DNA of 64,000 bases from NCBI GenBank assembly GCA_008973525.1, contig WACJ01000110.1, forward strand, positions 954,408 through 1,018,407, read 5' to 3'. Position numbers and translations under genes: made by a program. The notes under the pieces were generated by a model, which ran no database searches, was not told the origin of the DNA, and saw only the letters and a program-made list of their open reading frames with translations. Source of the stretch: Stenopsyche tienmushanensis. Taxonomy: Eukaryota; Arthropoda; Insecta; Trichoptera; Stenopsychidae. Positions 24,833 to 36,447 of the stretch are shown in pieces. Positions within the stretch are counted from its first letter, which is position 1, and the number at the start of each line of letters is the position of its first letter.

Positions 24833-24974
24833 TTAACACTTTGATTAGTGAGTTGATTGTAAATTTACTTAAACATAGGTGCTATATTATAATATGTCTA
24901 CCACTTATTTTCTCTCAGGAGCGCGCAGCGTGAATGAAGCTTGTATATCAATAAATGAACCTTAACACTATTCT
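24833..24974 (+). repeat. Repeat family B, copy 6, with TTAA end
   Basis: It begins TTAACACTTTGATTAGTGAG and includes TTTTCTCTCAGGAGCGCGCA, GAATGAAGCTTGTATATCAA and ATGAACCTTAACACTATT. Confidence 0.8.
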
Positions 24975-25102
24975 CTCGCTTCATTTGACTACGGTTTGAT
25001 CCGTTGATGAAGATATGTTGAATCGTCTCACAACTCAGCCTAAAATATTTCTTAACAAATTCCCGTTGCGTTACGCACATGTGCGTCATTTCAGTACTAT
25101 CA

Positions 25103-25399
25103 TTAACCTGTTAAGTGGGCAGGACGTATATATACGTCCAACGTAAACTGCATCGAAATTGGTTAGGACGTATATATACGTCCTCGAAATATATGTTCAT
25201 CAAAAAACAGCATTACACTTAAACCCTCACGCTTAGTTGAAAGCCATATTCAAATATATAAATTCTAAGCATCGTTAAAAAAAATAATAATATGGACTCA
25301 CGCCAGGCGCGCGGGACGTATATATACGTCCTAACGAAAATGTGTGCGCTCACTGTATTTTGCGTTATTGAAAAGGAACTTTCCCGCTTAACAGTTTAA
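25103..25399 (+). mobile_element. piggyBac-like TTAA miniature element with triple palindrome
   Basis: The ends are TTAA-CCTGTTAAGTGGG (left) and, read inward from the right, TTAA-ACTGTTAAGCGGG: a TTAA duplication plus terminal inverted repeats with few mismatches. The internal part is only 289 bp and non-coding. It holds three identical 18-bp perfect palindromes GGACGTATATATACGTCC at 25122-25139, 25166-25183 and 25314-25331. TTAA targets with CC-starting termini are typical of piggyBac elements; the palindromes are not something I recognise. Confidence 0.75.
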
Positions 25400-25718
25400 A
25401 TACAGGATACATACTTGTGCGTCTTTAGCTATGTGATTTATCGTTTTTTTTAAAAAGTATAACAAGATAAATATTGTAATCTCTGATAAAAAAAAATGCG
25501 TCCATGCATATATGATAATTTAACGACCGGTCATTCCATGTGGAAATTCTGTGGGCGTTTTTAGACATGGCAGTCGATAGTGATGATCTATTTTGCCGTA
25601 TCAACGGTCTGAAGAGCGGACCGGTTGGACACGCAGACTTTGTGACCGCTCTTTCTTCGTTTAGAGCTTTCTGTAAAAGTTATGGAGATAAAACTGTCTC
25701 CAGAGTCTTGCATATGCA

Positions 25719-25889
25719 TCGCTTATCGTCCACACAAATCCATTTTTTACTCAAGACCGCGCAGCGTGAGTGAAGCTTGTATATCAATAAATGAGCCTCT
25801 ACACTTTTGATAGCACACAATATTCGTTCATCTCTTCGCGTAAATATAAACAATATAATGAGTGTCTTCGGTTTAAATAACAAAATCAT
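25719..25889 (+). repeat. Repeat family B, copy 7 (left end missing)
   Basis: It retains GCTTATCGTCCACACAAATC, a mutated acceptor-like TTTTTACTCAAGACC, AGCTTGTATATCAATAAATG and TTTGATAGCACACAATATTC. Confidence 0.8.
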
Positions 25890-27365
25890 ACTTTTTTGAT
25901 GCTTCAAATAGATTAATTTGGGTTATCAAAGCAAACTCTTTATTTGTAAGCCCATATCCAAATAAAAATATATCATTTTTCCAAAGAAAACGTCGATAAT
26001 TCTCAACGTTGTCTGCTTTGAAGATCCTAAATAAATATCATATCAAGGCTTTTCCGGTGATCGTATAACAGCCGCAAATACTTTACTACGGGCCTGGGGT
26101 CTATTTTTAATATAATTGTACATATTCATGCTGATCGATCACAATAAAATAAATGTGTATGTTGTAAGGCTCGGATGGAAATCGTTTTGTCTAAGGGATG
26201 TAGCATATTTGTATACGCATCGATCGTTGTCAGATCTGGCGAACACAAGAAAATACAATTTTCCTCTCGCGGCGAATAAGGAAGGAAAACGTTTTTACGC
26301 TGAAAAACTAAATGAAGTGAAACATTCTGAATGTGATCTTTTTCATTTATATAATAATCTCATCTCGGCGCCCAGAATCCGTAGGTACAGCGACCGGCTT
26401 GCATTACACGCTATACCTGCCACGTATTGTTTAACAGAGCAAAAACATGGAAAACGTCTCACATTTTCCGCGTCATGAATCCAAACATTTCTTTCGCAAA
26501 TCTCAATACCAGTCCCTTCTGGATGCCTTCGCTTCTTCGCTCGGCAGATGAGCTTGAAGTAGAATGGTACGTGAGGCCATTGCTAATGGTCCGATATTGA
26601 AAAGGAGGGCGAATAAAATAATAGCAGGGGGTGTGGATCGGAACGAGGTGATCGGAGTAGAATTTGCATTCATGGCCTCCGAAAAGCGAAAGAATCGACG
26701 TAATATTACGCCTTTTTATATGTATGAAAAAAAATCCCGCTCAAAAGTCGTTATGAGAAGACGAAAAATACAATCCCGAGGAATCGAAAAGCAGGCCATA
26801 AATTCGGTATGGGTGATTTAGGTGGAAATGAAAGCCTTTGACACATACTATGTATGAGGCAAAACGGAATGATGAAGTATTAAAGAATGAACTAGACATA
26901 AATATTAAAATCACATGAGAACCTCGGAAAAATCCACGTTATGAGTTTTCCGACGACTTAAAATAATGTCTTCGTTTCGAGAAATTCATACATGTATATG
27001 TTATTGTGGAGGAAAGCAATGATTTAATATTTAATAAAAATACATATCACATATTTATACTCTCAGATTCGAAAAAGACTTTTTTTTCTATATATTCATT
27101 GAGTATCACTTTAGTATCTTAAACAAAGGACGCGTATTTACATTGGTAGTTATGCCCAGAAGGCTAATAAAATCGATAATTGTCGGTGAGAGCCAATCTA
27201 ATAAATGTTATAAAGGAACAACAAAATATGTTAGCTGTGTTAGTCGAATCGACTAACACAGTTAACAGGAGTCTTATAGGATTAAAATATCATCTACATG
27301 ACCTATGTAATCTTATTAAATCGAATGCTTTGTTACAATAATATTTTGTATAAAAAAATAATATG
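25890..27365. other. Unannotated stretch containing a perfect hairpin
   Basis: At 27235-27261 the arms CTGTGTTAGTCGA and their exact reverse complement flank a single A. No gene is supported; the open frame at 26116-26478 has no recognisable domain. Confidence 0.5.
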
Positions 27366-27850
27366 GGATACAAGGATAGTCCCAGAAGTACCCGACCTGA
27401 CGTATAGATTGCGCTTTTTGTTTTAAAAATAAATACTATGATAGAAAGTACTTACCTTATAAAGCTTAAGTTTCAAATTTGTATACGCTATGTTGTTTAG
27501 TATTTGTTTGGCAGCCATCAATAGTGAACGTTCTCAGTGAATTTGTAAACATGGAAAAAAATAGTGATTGGGTGACCATAACAGTGACCATGCCAGAAAT
27601 GGTGAAAAAAATCCATAAAATGGTATTGGAAACTCAAAAACATAATAGGCATTTCAAACGCTGTTGAAACGTCTCAAATTTATTGTAAGTTTGCACATGA
27701 TAAAGCTTTGCGCAAGATGGGTGCCGTGTTTGCTCGCAATGGAAAAATTGAAACAGCATCTTGATGATGTTTCAATCGAGTTTTTGGCGATGTTGCATGG
27801 ATGTAATATGGGTACACTACTTCATACCGGAGACAAAGGAATAAGTTAAA
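27366..27850 (+). pseudogene. Mariner-type transposase fragment M5 (N-terminal half)
   Basis: A terminal-repeat-like start (ACAAGGATAGTCCCAGAAGT) leads through a 5' untranslated-type region to a broken reading frame. The frame reads EMVKKIHKMVLETQKHNRHF, then KLCARWVPCLLAMEK, then DDVSIEFLAMLHGCN, resembling the helix-turn-helix region of irritans-type mariners (VH.MVLE.RR, K.CARWVPRLL, CL..F..N). Frameshifts separate the pieces, the catalytic part is absent, and the copy ends where a short family G piece (27855-27905) begins. Confidence 0.8.
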
Positions 27851-27854
27851 ATAA

Positions 27855-27908
27855 GGAGATTGGACAGACAGCGACTTAGTGGTATTTTGGTCTCTTCAAT
27901 TCATGCCC
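27855..27908 (+). repeat. Repeat family G, short left-end piece
   Basis: GGAGATTGGACAGACAGCGA followed by CTTAGTGGTATTTTGG matches the left end of copy 3 (14393). Confidence 0.45.
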
Positions 27909-28924
27909 TGCGCTAAAATAAAATGTATCTGATTGACGTATGTGTCTTACAGAGTTGAAGGCATTTTCGTGGTCTATAAATTTTAAGAGATGCCTCAATT
28001 ATCCTATGTGTTAAGCGAGTTCTTATAAATAAACGACAGTCTTTTCAAGAGCTTTCATTTAAAGGTTTCCGTCGATCAGTGCCGATATCTCATTGAACAA
28101 CTGCCAAAATGCATCATTCGCCTGCAATTGATGAATATCTCAATCGATGATCATCTATCATCCGTTTTTGCGGTTTCGACAAATGAATTAACTGCATTCG
28201 GAATAATTTTTAGCACCTGGTCTCCCAGGGGGTGCAGATTGTGCAGCCACTAATCATTGCGCGATAATCCCCGCTTTTTGGGGAACAACGTCTATTTTTC
28301 TCCCGCCGGGATAATTACTTTATGCAGAGGTTTTTCCGAACGTCGATGGTCCGTGCAGATTCGGCCATGGCCCGATGTACATAATGTTTTATTGAAAGGC
28401 GGCTTTTGTACGTGAGGATTTCATTAAAAACGCTCAATCTGTTCAAACTGAATAATTGATTTTCGAGTAGAGCGTATGGCGCCAATGTTAGAGCGAAACG
28501 ATAGTTTCAAAATTTTTACACTTATGAATGATTTAATCTCACTCTATCGCGTCAAAAAAAATCTTGTTTTTTATTTCATTTTTCGAAAGGACATATCTTT
28601 AAGGAAGTCGTCCATAATTTTGGTGAAGAAATTCAGACTATTTCAATGTTTTACAGCTAATTCGTGTATTGCACTCGAAACAATCATTCCATCTAGATAG
28701 CACCCCAGCTGTTCCGAGACCTGTACCTGCTTTTGTTTGTAGGCCAGAGGCTCCTATTAAGGACCTTTCTTATCTTTGTTCTAATAAAGAGCAAATGAAG
28801 TCAAAAAAATGTTAATACAGATTTAAAAAAGGCGAATAAGCAAGTGGAAAGTAAGGGCCAAAAATGAAAGAACTCTGTATGAAGTGCTTCGAAAACCGTA
28901 CAGCTTGCTAATAAATTATTTTAA
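27909..28924. other. Unannotated stretch
   Basis: No gene or clear repeat. 28200-28400 is GC-richer and of higher complexity and may be conserved non-coding sequence. Confidence 0.4.
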
Positions 28925-29480
28925 AAAATATCTAATTATTATGGCTTAGCTATCCGTCTACATCTTCATACAATAAAAAAATATATAAATGCTATTTGGG
29001 CCATATACTATCATAAAGTTTCTACTGATCTCAGCATTCACACTGGCTGGAAGGCGCAGATTCTTGGTGCGAATTGCGAAAACATGCATTTACAAGATCG
29101 TTATATTTGTACAAGCAACCTCCCTTTCTCACAGAGGATGTTCAGCAAATTTTAAGAGCCATTTATGAAGAATTAACGTCTGATAATTTATTTGAAAGAT
29201 GCCTTGGCTCGTTTCAATGAGTGCGTATGGTCCCTGGTATCGAAATATATTTTTTATGGCAAAAAATACTAGAAATCGCGACATATACTACAGCCTACAT
29301 TTTTAAAGAAGCATTTACACTTATTTTAAAAATAATGGATATAAAGATGCATTGCGATTCATGGAGAGGCGCAACTAAGAATGTATACGCCTTGCCAACC
29401 GCCAAGGATCCGAATCTTCTAAATAAGCTAGAACAGTCCACAGATACACCAAATCAGTCAAAAAAGAATAGGTCAAAGTA
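28925..29480 (+). pseudogene. Mutator-like transposase fragment, frameshifted
   Basis: Pieces in different + frames match, in order, the C-terminal half of insect Mutator-like transposase proteins: NAIWAIYYHKVSTD, GADSWCELRK (family GADSWCKWRKA), PPFLTEDVQQILRAIYEELT (family PL..EV...I.PIYEDLS), LFERCLG, then in another frame FNECVWSLVSKYIF (family NESFN..VWSL.PK), and ILEIATYTTAYIFKEAF and LKIMDI. At least two frame changes and a stop after the RCLGSFQ segment show it is dead. The N-terminal catalytic half and the termini are not seen. Confidence 0.85.
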
Positions 29481-30995
29481 GCTGAAGATTTTTTTTATGA
29501 AGCTGGAATCGCTGATTAGTAGTATATTTCCTTTTTCAACAATTTTGTGGTACTTAAAACTTTAAACGCGTTTTTCTCGAAACGACATTTTTGCATGTGG
29601 TGTGGAAAGAATTTTGAAAAACCAAGTCGCCGAATGATCTGAAATTTTACGAGCTTATTTGAAATATATATGGCTATGGCAGTTCACAAAACCAGGTCAA
29701 AATGTTTATTTTATCTTACGTTTAAATTAAAAAATATCCCAAAAAAAGGTGCTTCCTTTTGATTTTTTTGTTTCAAGTAAGTCTGCATGAAAAAATTGTT
29801 CCACACCATGGACTTGCATCTCTTTTGACATGTCGTTTTGATGCTTTAAAAACGATATAATATATATTTTTTTAAATAACGTATTTATTTTTTTAGTATT
29901 ATATAAGAGTGCCATAATAAATCTCAAAAAGATTCATTTCATTATATGGTGTATTTACTGAGAAAAAAATTGTTAAAAATTGCCTATTTTTTGGCTCGTC
30001 AAAGTGAGATAACCCCTTAACAAAAAAATAATATATAACCTGAATTAAATTCATAATCATGAAAAATTTTCCATTTGGAAAATTACTTACGGAGGGCTGC
30101 AAAAATCGTTTTGCAATGTTTGTATACGAAAGTGGAAGACATCGAAATTGCCTTTCAAATTCTGATATTTGAGCAATCCCTTTGTCGAAATTCACTTTCG
30201 TTTTTATTTCCACGCTTATTGTATCTATACCAAATCAAGATGTATGTTTTTAGCGTTCATGCCTTTCAAATGTCTTATCTTCTGATATTTCGTTTTTCCC
30301 CCCCAGGAATAAAATTGATAACGTAAGATTGCTGGATATTTTAGCGTATCGAATCGCTAAATATCTGGAGTTAATTTATCATTTTATAATTAATCGGTAC
30401 GAAAATTTGTTTTGTTGGTTCTTAATCGTTTTGGGAGTTAACCCTTATTAATTGTGACACGTCACCCCTTGCGTTGACCGCTTTTTGCACACAGTCCCAT
30501 ACTAATAATTTATTAAATTCTACCCCAAATTTTGGATCCATTTTTCGACTGTAATTATAAACATTAATATTGTTTTTCTTATGTGCTTTTGAAATTTTCG
30601 GATAATTTTTTAATCTCATTCGCCGCCTCTCTCTGTTTGTGAGCTCGATTCCTTTTCGCGCTATAATGTTGATACTGAGTTGGCAGGATATGCGAAATTG
30701 ACTTAAAAGCTTAATCAGTTTAAGCTAATATACATTAGAGGCTTCAAAGGAATAATACATTTTATTTTATACTGCTGATTTAATTTGTTAGTGCGTGCGA
30801 AGACTTAATTACTGACAGGATCACAATTTTGGATTCGTGATGACTTCAAAGGCACACGGGACTATTTAAAGCGACTTTCCCCCCATCATTTAAAATTTAC
30901 GGCTTTTTATCAACACGATCATATTTGCATTAATTTCATACGAGGCAGCTGCTGCTCAAAAATATGATTAAATAAATATATCGCCATATCATACA
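29481..30995. other. Unannotated AT-rich stretch
   Basis: 29560-29650 resembles repeat H loosely (ACGCGTTTTTCTCGAAACGA) and may be the non-coding tail of the Mutator-like element. Nothing else recognised. Confidence 0.4.
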
Positions 30996-30997
30996 TA

Positions 30998-31616
30998 CGA
31001 GGGTAGGCTGAAAACTAATGCACACATGCTTGTAGAGCGTGAACAAAAACGAATAGCAAGATCTGACCAAAAGCATATTAAAGTACAATTCTTAAGCTTC
31101 AAAACCATATATTTACTTTTCAACATAGTCACCATTAAAGCTAAAATATTTCGCCAAACGTGCAACACGTTTTTTTCATTCAGTCACTAAAAACATGTTC
31201 AGATTTTTCTCGAATTCATAAGGTGTACGCCACCCATTTTGATATTGATCACCCATGAATTCCGCTGTGTGTTTCATGATAAATTATGGCTTTTCCAGGT
31301 TCGCAACCACGAAATTTTACTACCCATCGATTTATAGTAGACCTATCAATGGCATCATCATCATAAACACACTTTAAACGACGATTAATCTCAGTAGAAG
31401 TCGCTTTTTCTCGTTAAGCTTGCGTTAATATAGAACTTTTCCCATACATTTCCATACTTAAGCTTCTCAAAATACACTCGACGAATACAACGACTTCAAA
31501 TCTCCAATTTCAAATTGAGGAGAAATATTACTTCCATATGCCACTTGGTGCGTTTCTATTGATCATTTAATTCGCGGTCTACAAGCATATGTGCATTAGT
31601 TTTCAGCCTACTTTCG
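30998..31616 (-). mobile_element. Mariner-like element M3, TIR to TIR, internally deleted
   Basis: The termini CGAGGGTAGGCTGAAAACTA and the inverted CGAAAGTAGGCTGAAAACTA are flanked by TA (30996-30997 and 31617-31618); the similarity extends through TTGTAGAGCG/TTGTAGACCG. The 619-bp element encodes on the minus strand ATSTEINRRLKCVYDDDAID then RSTINRWVVKFRGCEPGKA, the paired helix-turn-helix domain of a mariner-type transposase. It then jumps to C-terminal-like sequence with stops, and the catalytic domain is gone. Confidence 0.85.
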
Positions 31617-33366
31617 TACGATCAAAATGCCCTATACATCCATAAATGTTCAAGTAAATCTGCTTGATATCACATTAACAGCTTCATAAATACAAAAAAA
31701 TAACCAAAATCATGACCAGAGCTAGTGGTTGCATTCTTATGGTCACTCGCTGCTTCATATTATTGATGATTTATTTCTTCTATCAAACAAATGTTTTTTG
31801 CTTCTTGGCTAAGTTCACGATCATTTAATAAGGATTCTCGATTTTAAATGTGAATAAAACAAGTTGTGTATGAGATTTCCAAACATTTTTTTTCGTATTT
31901 GAAAGAATATTTTATGGCATTAAGCATGGAATATAATGTCGTTCAAATATCCACCGCGGCTTTGCTTGGTGACACGTATTCGGGAGGTCAAATTTTCGAT
32001 GACTGAATTTGCTGGATGGCGTACTTTATGTTGACTTTAAGGGCATCAATTGTTTGCCATTTATAAACATAGAAGTCTAAATGTACGGCTATAACATAAT
32101 GAAATTGTATGTATGTCTGTCTGTTCTGCATACAATCTTAAGCTTTTGATTGATATTCACAATGACCCCTCTCAATACAAATGATTTACCAATAATAAAA
32201 TGCAACAATGAAACAAAACATTAGACTTAATTATAGAGCTTTGAATTTAACGTTTTGATGTGTATGCCTTAAGCGTTCCCACGGACATATTACATACAAA
32301 TTTCGCACAATGCGAATAACAAATAAAAATACGCTTTTGATAATTAATTAAATTATAATGTTTTAAATTTGGTTATAAATATTTTTCAAGGAATTGTACG
32401 AATTTAGGATGATTCTCATTAATAATAATATACATCCTTCAGCGTCAACCTTCAAGAATATTAATACTAGCATTTTTTCTTGCCAACCCTACAGAGTTAT
32501 TCTAATTTAAATTAATTCATGGAGCATGCACGATACATCCGGGAAGTTCGTAGATTACCCCGAGGATTACCTGATGTAACTGAACAAGGGTTTCCTCTTC
32601 GTACAGCCGAAGGCAAGTACGATTCGCTTTGTGGCTAAATGAGGCCTAGTATGTAGTCTTTGTTAGATGGTGCATCTCAAATCTCGTCCAGGTGAATTCA
32701 TTAGTAAAGCAGTTAATGTGTACATGTATGACGCAACAGCTGCTGCAGATGCAATTTCGCTTAATGGATGATCTCAATATTCAGCTGCATATTCTAATTA
32801 TTAATACAGACGCTGCTACGCGATAATTATTCACTCTGAGGTATTAAACCGTCGGACTTCCTTTCGAATATGGCTTTTATTCAGTAGCGAAACGTTATGA
32901 TGACGCATGGCGCCATCTATTGTCGCTTTTGGTACTACAAGATCGCACGCCGCGATACAATCACTTATAGCCGGTACACACGAGGACAGTTTTCAAGCTA
33001 ATACGGTATAAATTATGCACATGTACTGTTATTGAACTGTATTTAAATTTACATGTTTAATATTCATATTTTATTATAATATTTAACGAGATTTTCTTTT
33101 GCTTTCAAGCCTCTATTTCACCTTCATGACATTAATTTGATCGAATTTGTGGTTTCGCTTGAAATATTGGCTCATTACTTTGCTAATTTTATTCTCGGTT
33201 CTTCTATCGAATTTATTACATATTTTTAGGCAATATTTTTCAACAGCATCGCTAAAGCTGGTAGGTTCAAGAATGTTTTTATTTTTTCTGAATGATCTAT
33301 TATTCATTTCATAATTTCTATTCATGTTTTTGTACAACAATAATATGCTTGAAATCCGTGTTTAAA
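31617..33366. other. Unannotated AT-rich stretch
   Basis: No gene or repeat recognised. A perfect 22-bp palindrome lies at its right edge (33367-33388). Confidence 0.4.
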
Positions 33367-33689
33367 AACCTTAATACGTATTAAGGTTATAAATATTAAT
33401 GCGAATTTAATAACCGGAACGATTGGCATAAATGCACAATGAAACATTAAAAATAAACTAAATAAAATTTCTTAGTTTCATCTTTTTCTCGAGCTCCTAT
33501 TTCGCTGCTTTCGCCGCTGCGACGGTCATCGACTTATTCGGCCACGGAAATTACACCGGGCGGTCATTAGATACACCAAGCACTCCTTATTATCGATCAC
33601 ATCATTATTTTCGATATCAAAAAACGGAAAAAAGAGTCAATTAAAAGATTGAATTACTTTATTATTTTATTTTATTTAAGTACATTCTT

Positions 33690-34149
33690 TTATTAACCAT
33701 TTGATACTAGCGACAAGCATGAGACATTTTACAAAATAAAAAAATCGCATAAAAAAAAGATTTGAACTACATAGAAAACTGAGGGATAAGTTCAATTATT
33801 TTTAAAAACCGCATAACTTCGAATCACTGTGATAGAATGTACCAAAAATCGCATTAAAAAAGTTTATACAAATAAAAACACTTAGAATTGCTTTATTTAA
33901 GTTTTTTTTTTTACGACTTGACGAAATCGACTTTTTTAAAAAGTAATCGCTGATTGAGCCCTTAAAATGGCGACATGCAGACGATGCAGTAGGAGACATG
34001 CAATTCTTAAGCTTTTGAGAAGGTATCGCTCTATCACATTATAACGGTTGTAATTTGCACTAGTGTTAAACTTTGTTCTCTATAGAAAAATGAGGGATAA
34101 GTTCCATTATTTTTAAAAATCGCATAACTTCAAAATCGCATAAAAACAG
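33690..34149 (-). repeat. Pogo-like non-coding repeat region (GAAGTTATGCGGTTTTTA motif)
   Basis: The reverse complement contains GAAGTTATGCGGTTTTTAAA twice (about 33805-33825 and 34110-34130), with nearby TGCGATTTT. The same phrases occur on the + strand at 39870-39900 and 40500-40620. Such sequence is common in the ends of pogo/Tigger-like DNA transposons, but I cannot define termini. Confidence 0.4.
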
Positions 34150-34395
34150 ACCCAATTGTATTATGTTTCGAAGACGGACGGACCAAAATATAGATAACCG
34201 TGCAGATATCGCACCGACGGGAGGTAGTGGGAGCGCGCGATGACATCTCCATCGGAAGAATTTACTGTAACTAAACAAAATGGCCGACAAACACGCGGGA
34301 CCAAACAAATTGATCGTTAGGATCTCCCCTACACGCCAGGTACGCCACCTTACGGCCTCAGGAGCCCTTGTAACCTTTTTTTCTTGATGACCCTC
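34150..34395 (+). repeat. Repeat family D, copy 2
   Basis: It shares GGAGGTAGTGGGAGCGCGCG, TCGGAAGAATTTACTGT, AAAATGGCCGACAAACACGC, TACACGCCAGGTACGCCACC and the end CCTTGTAACC..TTCTTGATGACCCTC with the other D copies. Confidence 0.65.
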
Positions 34396-35263
34396 ATATT
34401 TAAGATTTAGCCTAGTAAATTTAAAGATAATATAAGTGTGTGGATAAGGATCACATTTTTCACCTTTTTTCGTTAAGCAAACAGAGCCCGATCGAATAAA
34501 AAAATATCGATATTTCGATGTTTATATATTTTCTTATGGCCTTTTCGTTTTTCTAGTCGCCCCCGCGCCTAATGGAAAAATCGCATTATGTAACAATTCA
34601 TACGAAAACATTAAGCTATTGATACACTTATGTATGGAATTTATCCTGTGATAGTCGTAGGCTGAAAGAATGTTATATTTTCGTATTAACAGACGACCCA
34701 GAGCACCCCCTAAATTGCCAAAGCACCAAAATAAATACTTTCGGCTATTAATACTTACCCCTCCCTATCGTACACTTGAATCGAGCCCTTCGATGTTTTG
34801 GTCAGAGTAAAATTTTATTCAACCACCCGATCGCGCCAACATGGACTATCATTTTCGAGCTTTAATCTTGTCGGCACGTGCCAATATTTTCTGTCCATAA
34901 TGACATCTTTGGGGTTGCAGTCGCCCAGAGGTGATTAGACTGGCACGTTCATAACCGGACTTATTCCCGCGGGAGTGCCCTCGATGATGCCCAGTTACAA
35001 AACCCAACCGTTTACCGAGGTGTTAATCCATAATCAATATTGATTAACTTGTTAAGTCAACGAGTGCCACGTATATTGATTGTAGGAACAACAAGTTGAG
35101 CAACATAATTTTCGCGGCTGATTTCATTAATTCATGTCAAACCTTCGAACTGGAACGGCAATATATCGCCGATACGAAACCACCTGTCGATGGAACGCTT
35201 GAAAAAAGCTAGTCTCTAATATCCAGCTACGGATTATCTAATTTGCTGATTATGCATGTAAAT
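34396..35263. other. Unannotated stretch
   Basis: No gene or repeat. 34840-35110 is GC-richer and non-repetitive within the window. Confidence 0.4.
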
Positions 35264-35452
35264 TAACCCGTTGATGAGTAATCGCGCATATGTGCGTTCG
35301 GACTCGAGTGATACAGATAGAGGATTTTCGCACATTGAGTGCGGAGTTTAGTGATTCGGAGACAGAGACGGGTGTCTTGCGTCTCATCATACACTCTAAC
35401 ATCGATGGCAAGGTCGTGCTGTAAAGTTACCCCTACACATCTAAATATTCTC
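35264..35452 (+). repeat. Repeat family C, complete-looking copy
   Basis: It begins TTAACCCGTTGATGAGTAAT, CGCGCATATGTGCGTTCGGA, CTCGAGTGATACAGATAGAG and ends with TTACCCCTACACATCTAAAT. This is one of the best preserved C copies. Confidence 0.8.
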
Positions 35453-35581
35453 AAATTATTTTCAATGTCGTGCTTCTAATATAATAATATTTATTTAACT
35501 CATTCATTGCTGTACATGGATCATTGGCGGTCTTCTTAGAATCATAATAAGTATTATAAAGCCACATAAATCAATTTTATA

Positions 35582-36057
35582 TTAGGGTGTCCCATAAGTT
35601 TATTTCGTTTTCATATTAAGAAACAAATATACATTCATTTGTATTACATCAAAATTTATTGAATAATATATGATCCATTCTGTTCTATTACCTTTCTACA
35701 TCTTGTCGGAAGCCTCATAATGCCTTCTTGCCAAAATTTCCCAGGTTTGTTGGCAAAATATTGATCAAGGCACATTTTTATATAATTTTTTGAATTAAAA
35801 TTTTTAGCACGTAAAGAATTTTTCAATAAAAGAAATAAATAATAATCTGAAGGGACAATGCCCGGAGAGTATGGAGGATGAGGTAAAACATCCCAATCAA
35901 ATGATCAGGCTTAGCTACAGTTAAAGTTTCTGTACCCTTGGTCCAGAAACTTTTTTTGGTTGGCTAGCTATATCGTTGGAAAAGAAGATCGCATGTTGAA
36001 ATACGCTGAAGTTTATTTGAGTCAGTCAGTTCATGAGGAAGCCACACATCTGAATGA
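35582..36057 (-). mobile_element. Mariner-like element M1, copy b (5' part missing)
   Basis: It starts at TTAGGGTGTCCCATAAGTTT next to TA and follows copy c (38978) base for base with scattered differences. It has the same internal deletion junction (GGATGAGGTAAAACATCCCA..TCAAATGATCAGG..TTAGCTACAG). It ends at CACATCTGAATGAC, where a divergent family A repeat begins, so the transposase N-terminus and second terminal repeat are lost. Confidence 0.88.
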
Positions 36058-36058
36058 C

Positions 36059-36382
36059 ACTGTTAGTCTGTGTAGATTTAATTCCACAAACAACGACATC
36101 ATCCGTCCCTCTTTGGGGGCAACGTATAAATTCAACAGTGCCATCTTCTGTGACACTATGACATATTGCGTCTGTAATAACTACAGCGGTCGCTTCCTGC
36201 GCATGTACCGTAGTCAGTTCGGTAGTGACGAACATGCGGCGGGAATCGTGAGGAGTCATCGGATAACCTTGGCGGCGGGAGTACGTCCTTCCCGCGGTTA
36301 GATCTCACTTTCTCGTGATTAATAAAGAAATTATCTAAGACAAGATCATTTCTATTCGACGTTCGTCCACCTCCATCCCATA
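36059..36382 (+). mobile_element. LTR-like repeat A, divergent copy
   Basis: It resembles family A throughout (AACAACGACATCATCCGTCC, AACAGTGCCATCTTCTGTG, GCGGGAGTACGTCCTTCCCG, AGATCTCACTTTCTCGTG, GACGTTCGTCCACCTCCATC) but with many substitutions, so it is an older copy. A family B piece follows. Confidence 0.65.
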
Positions 36383-36447
36383 CGGACATACGAATATAGC
36401 ATCTATGTTTAGTTCAATTTAAAATCCTCACTAATCAAAGCGTTTTA
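36383..36447 (-). repeat. Repeat family B, left-end fragment
   Basis: The minus strand reads the family B left end: ...CTTTGATTAGTGAGGATTTT, then GAACTAAACATAGATGCTA and TATTCGTATGTCCG. Confidence 0.7.

Noticed and set aside
26116..26478. 120-codon plus-strand open frame
   Set aside because: No family resemblance or repeat membership; treated as chance.
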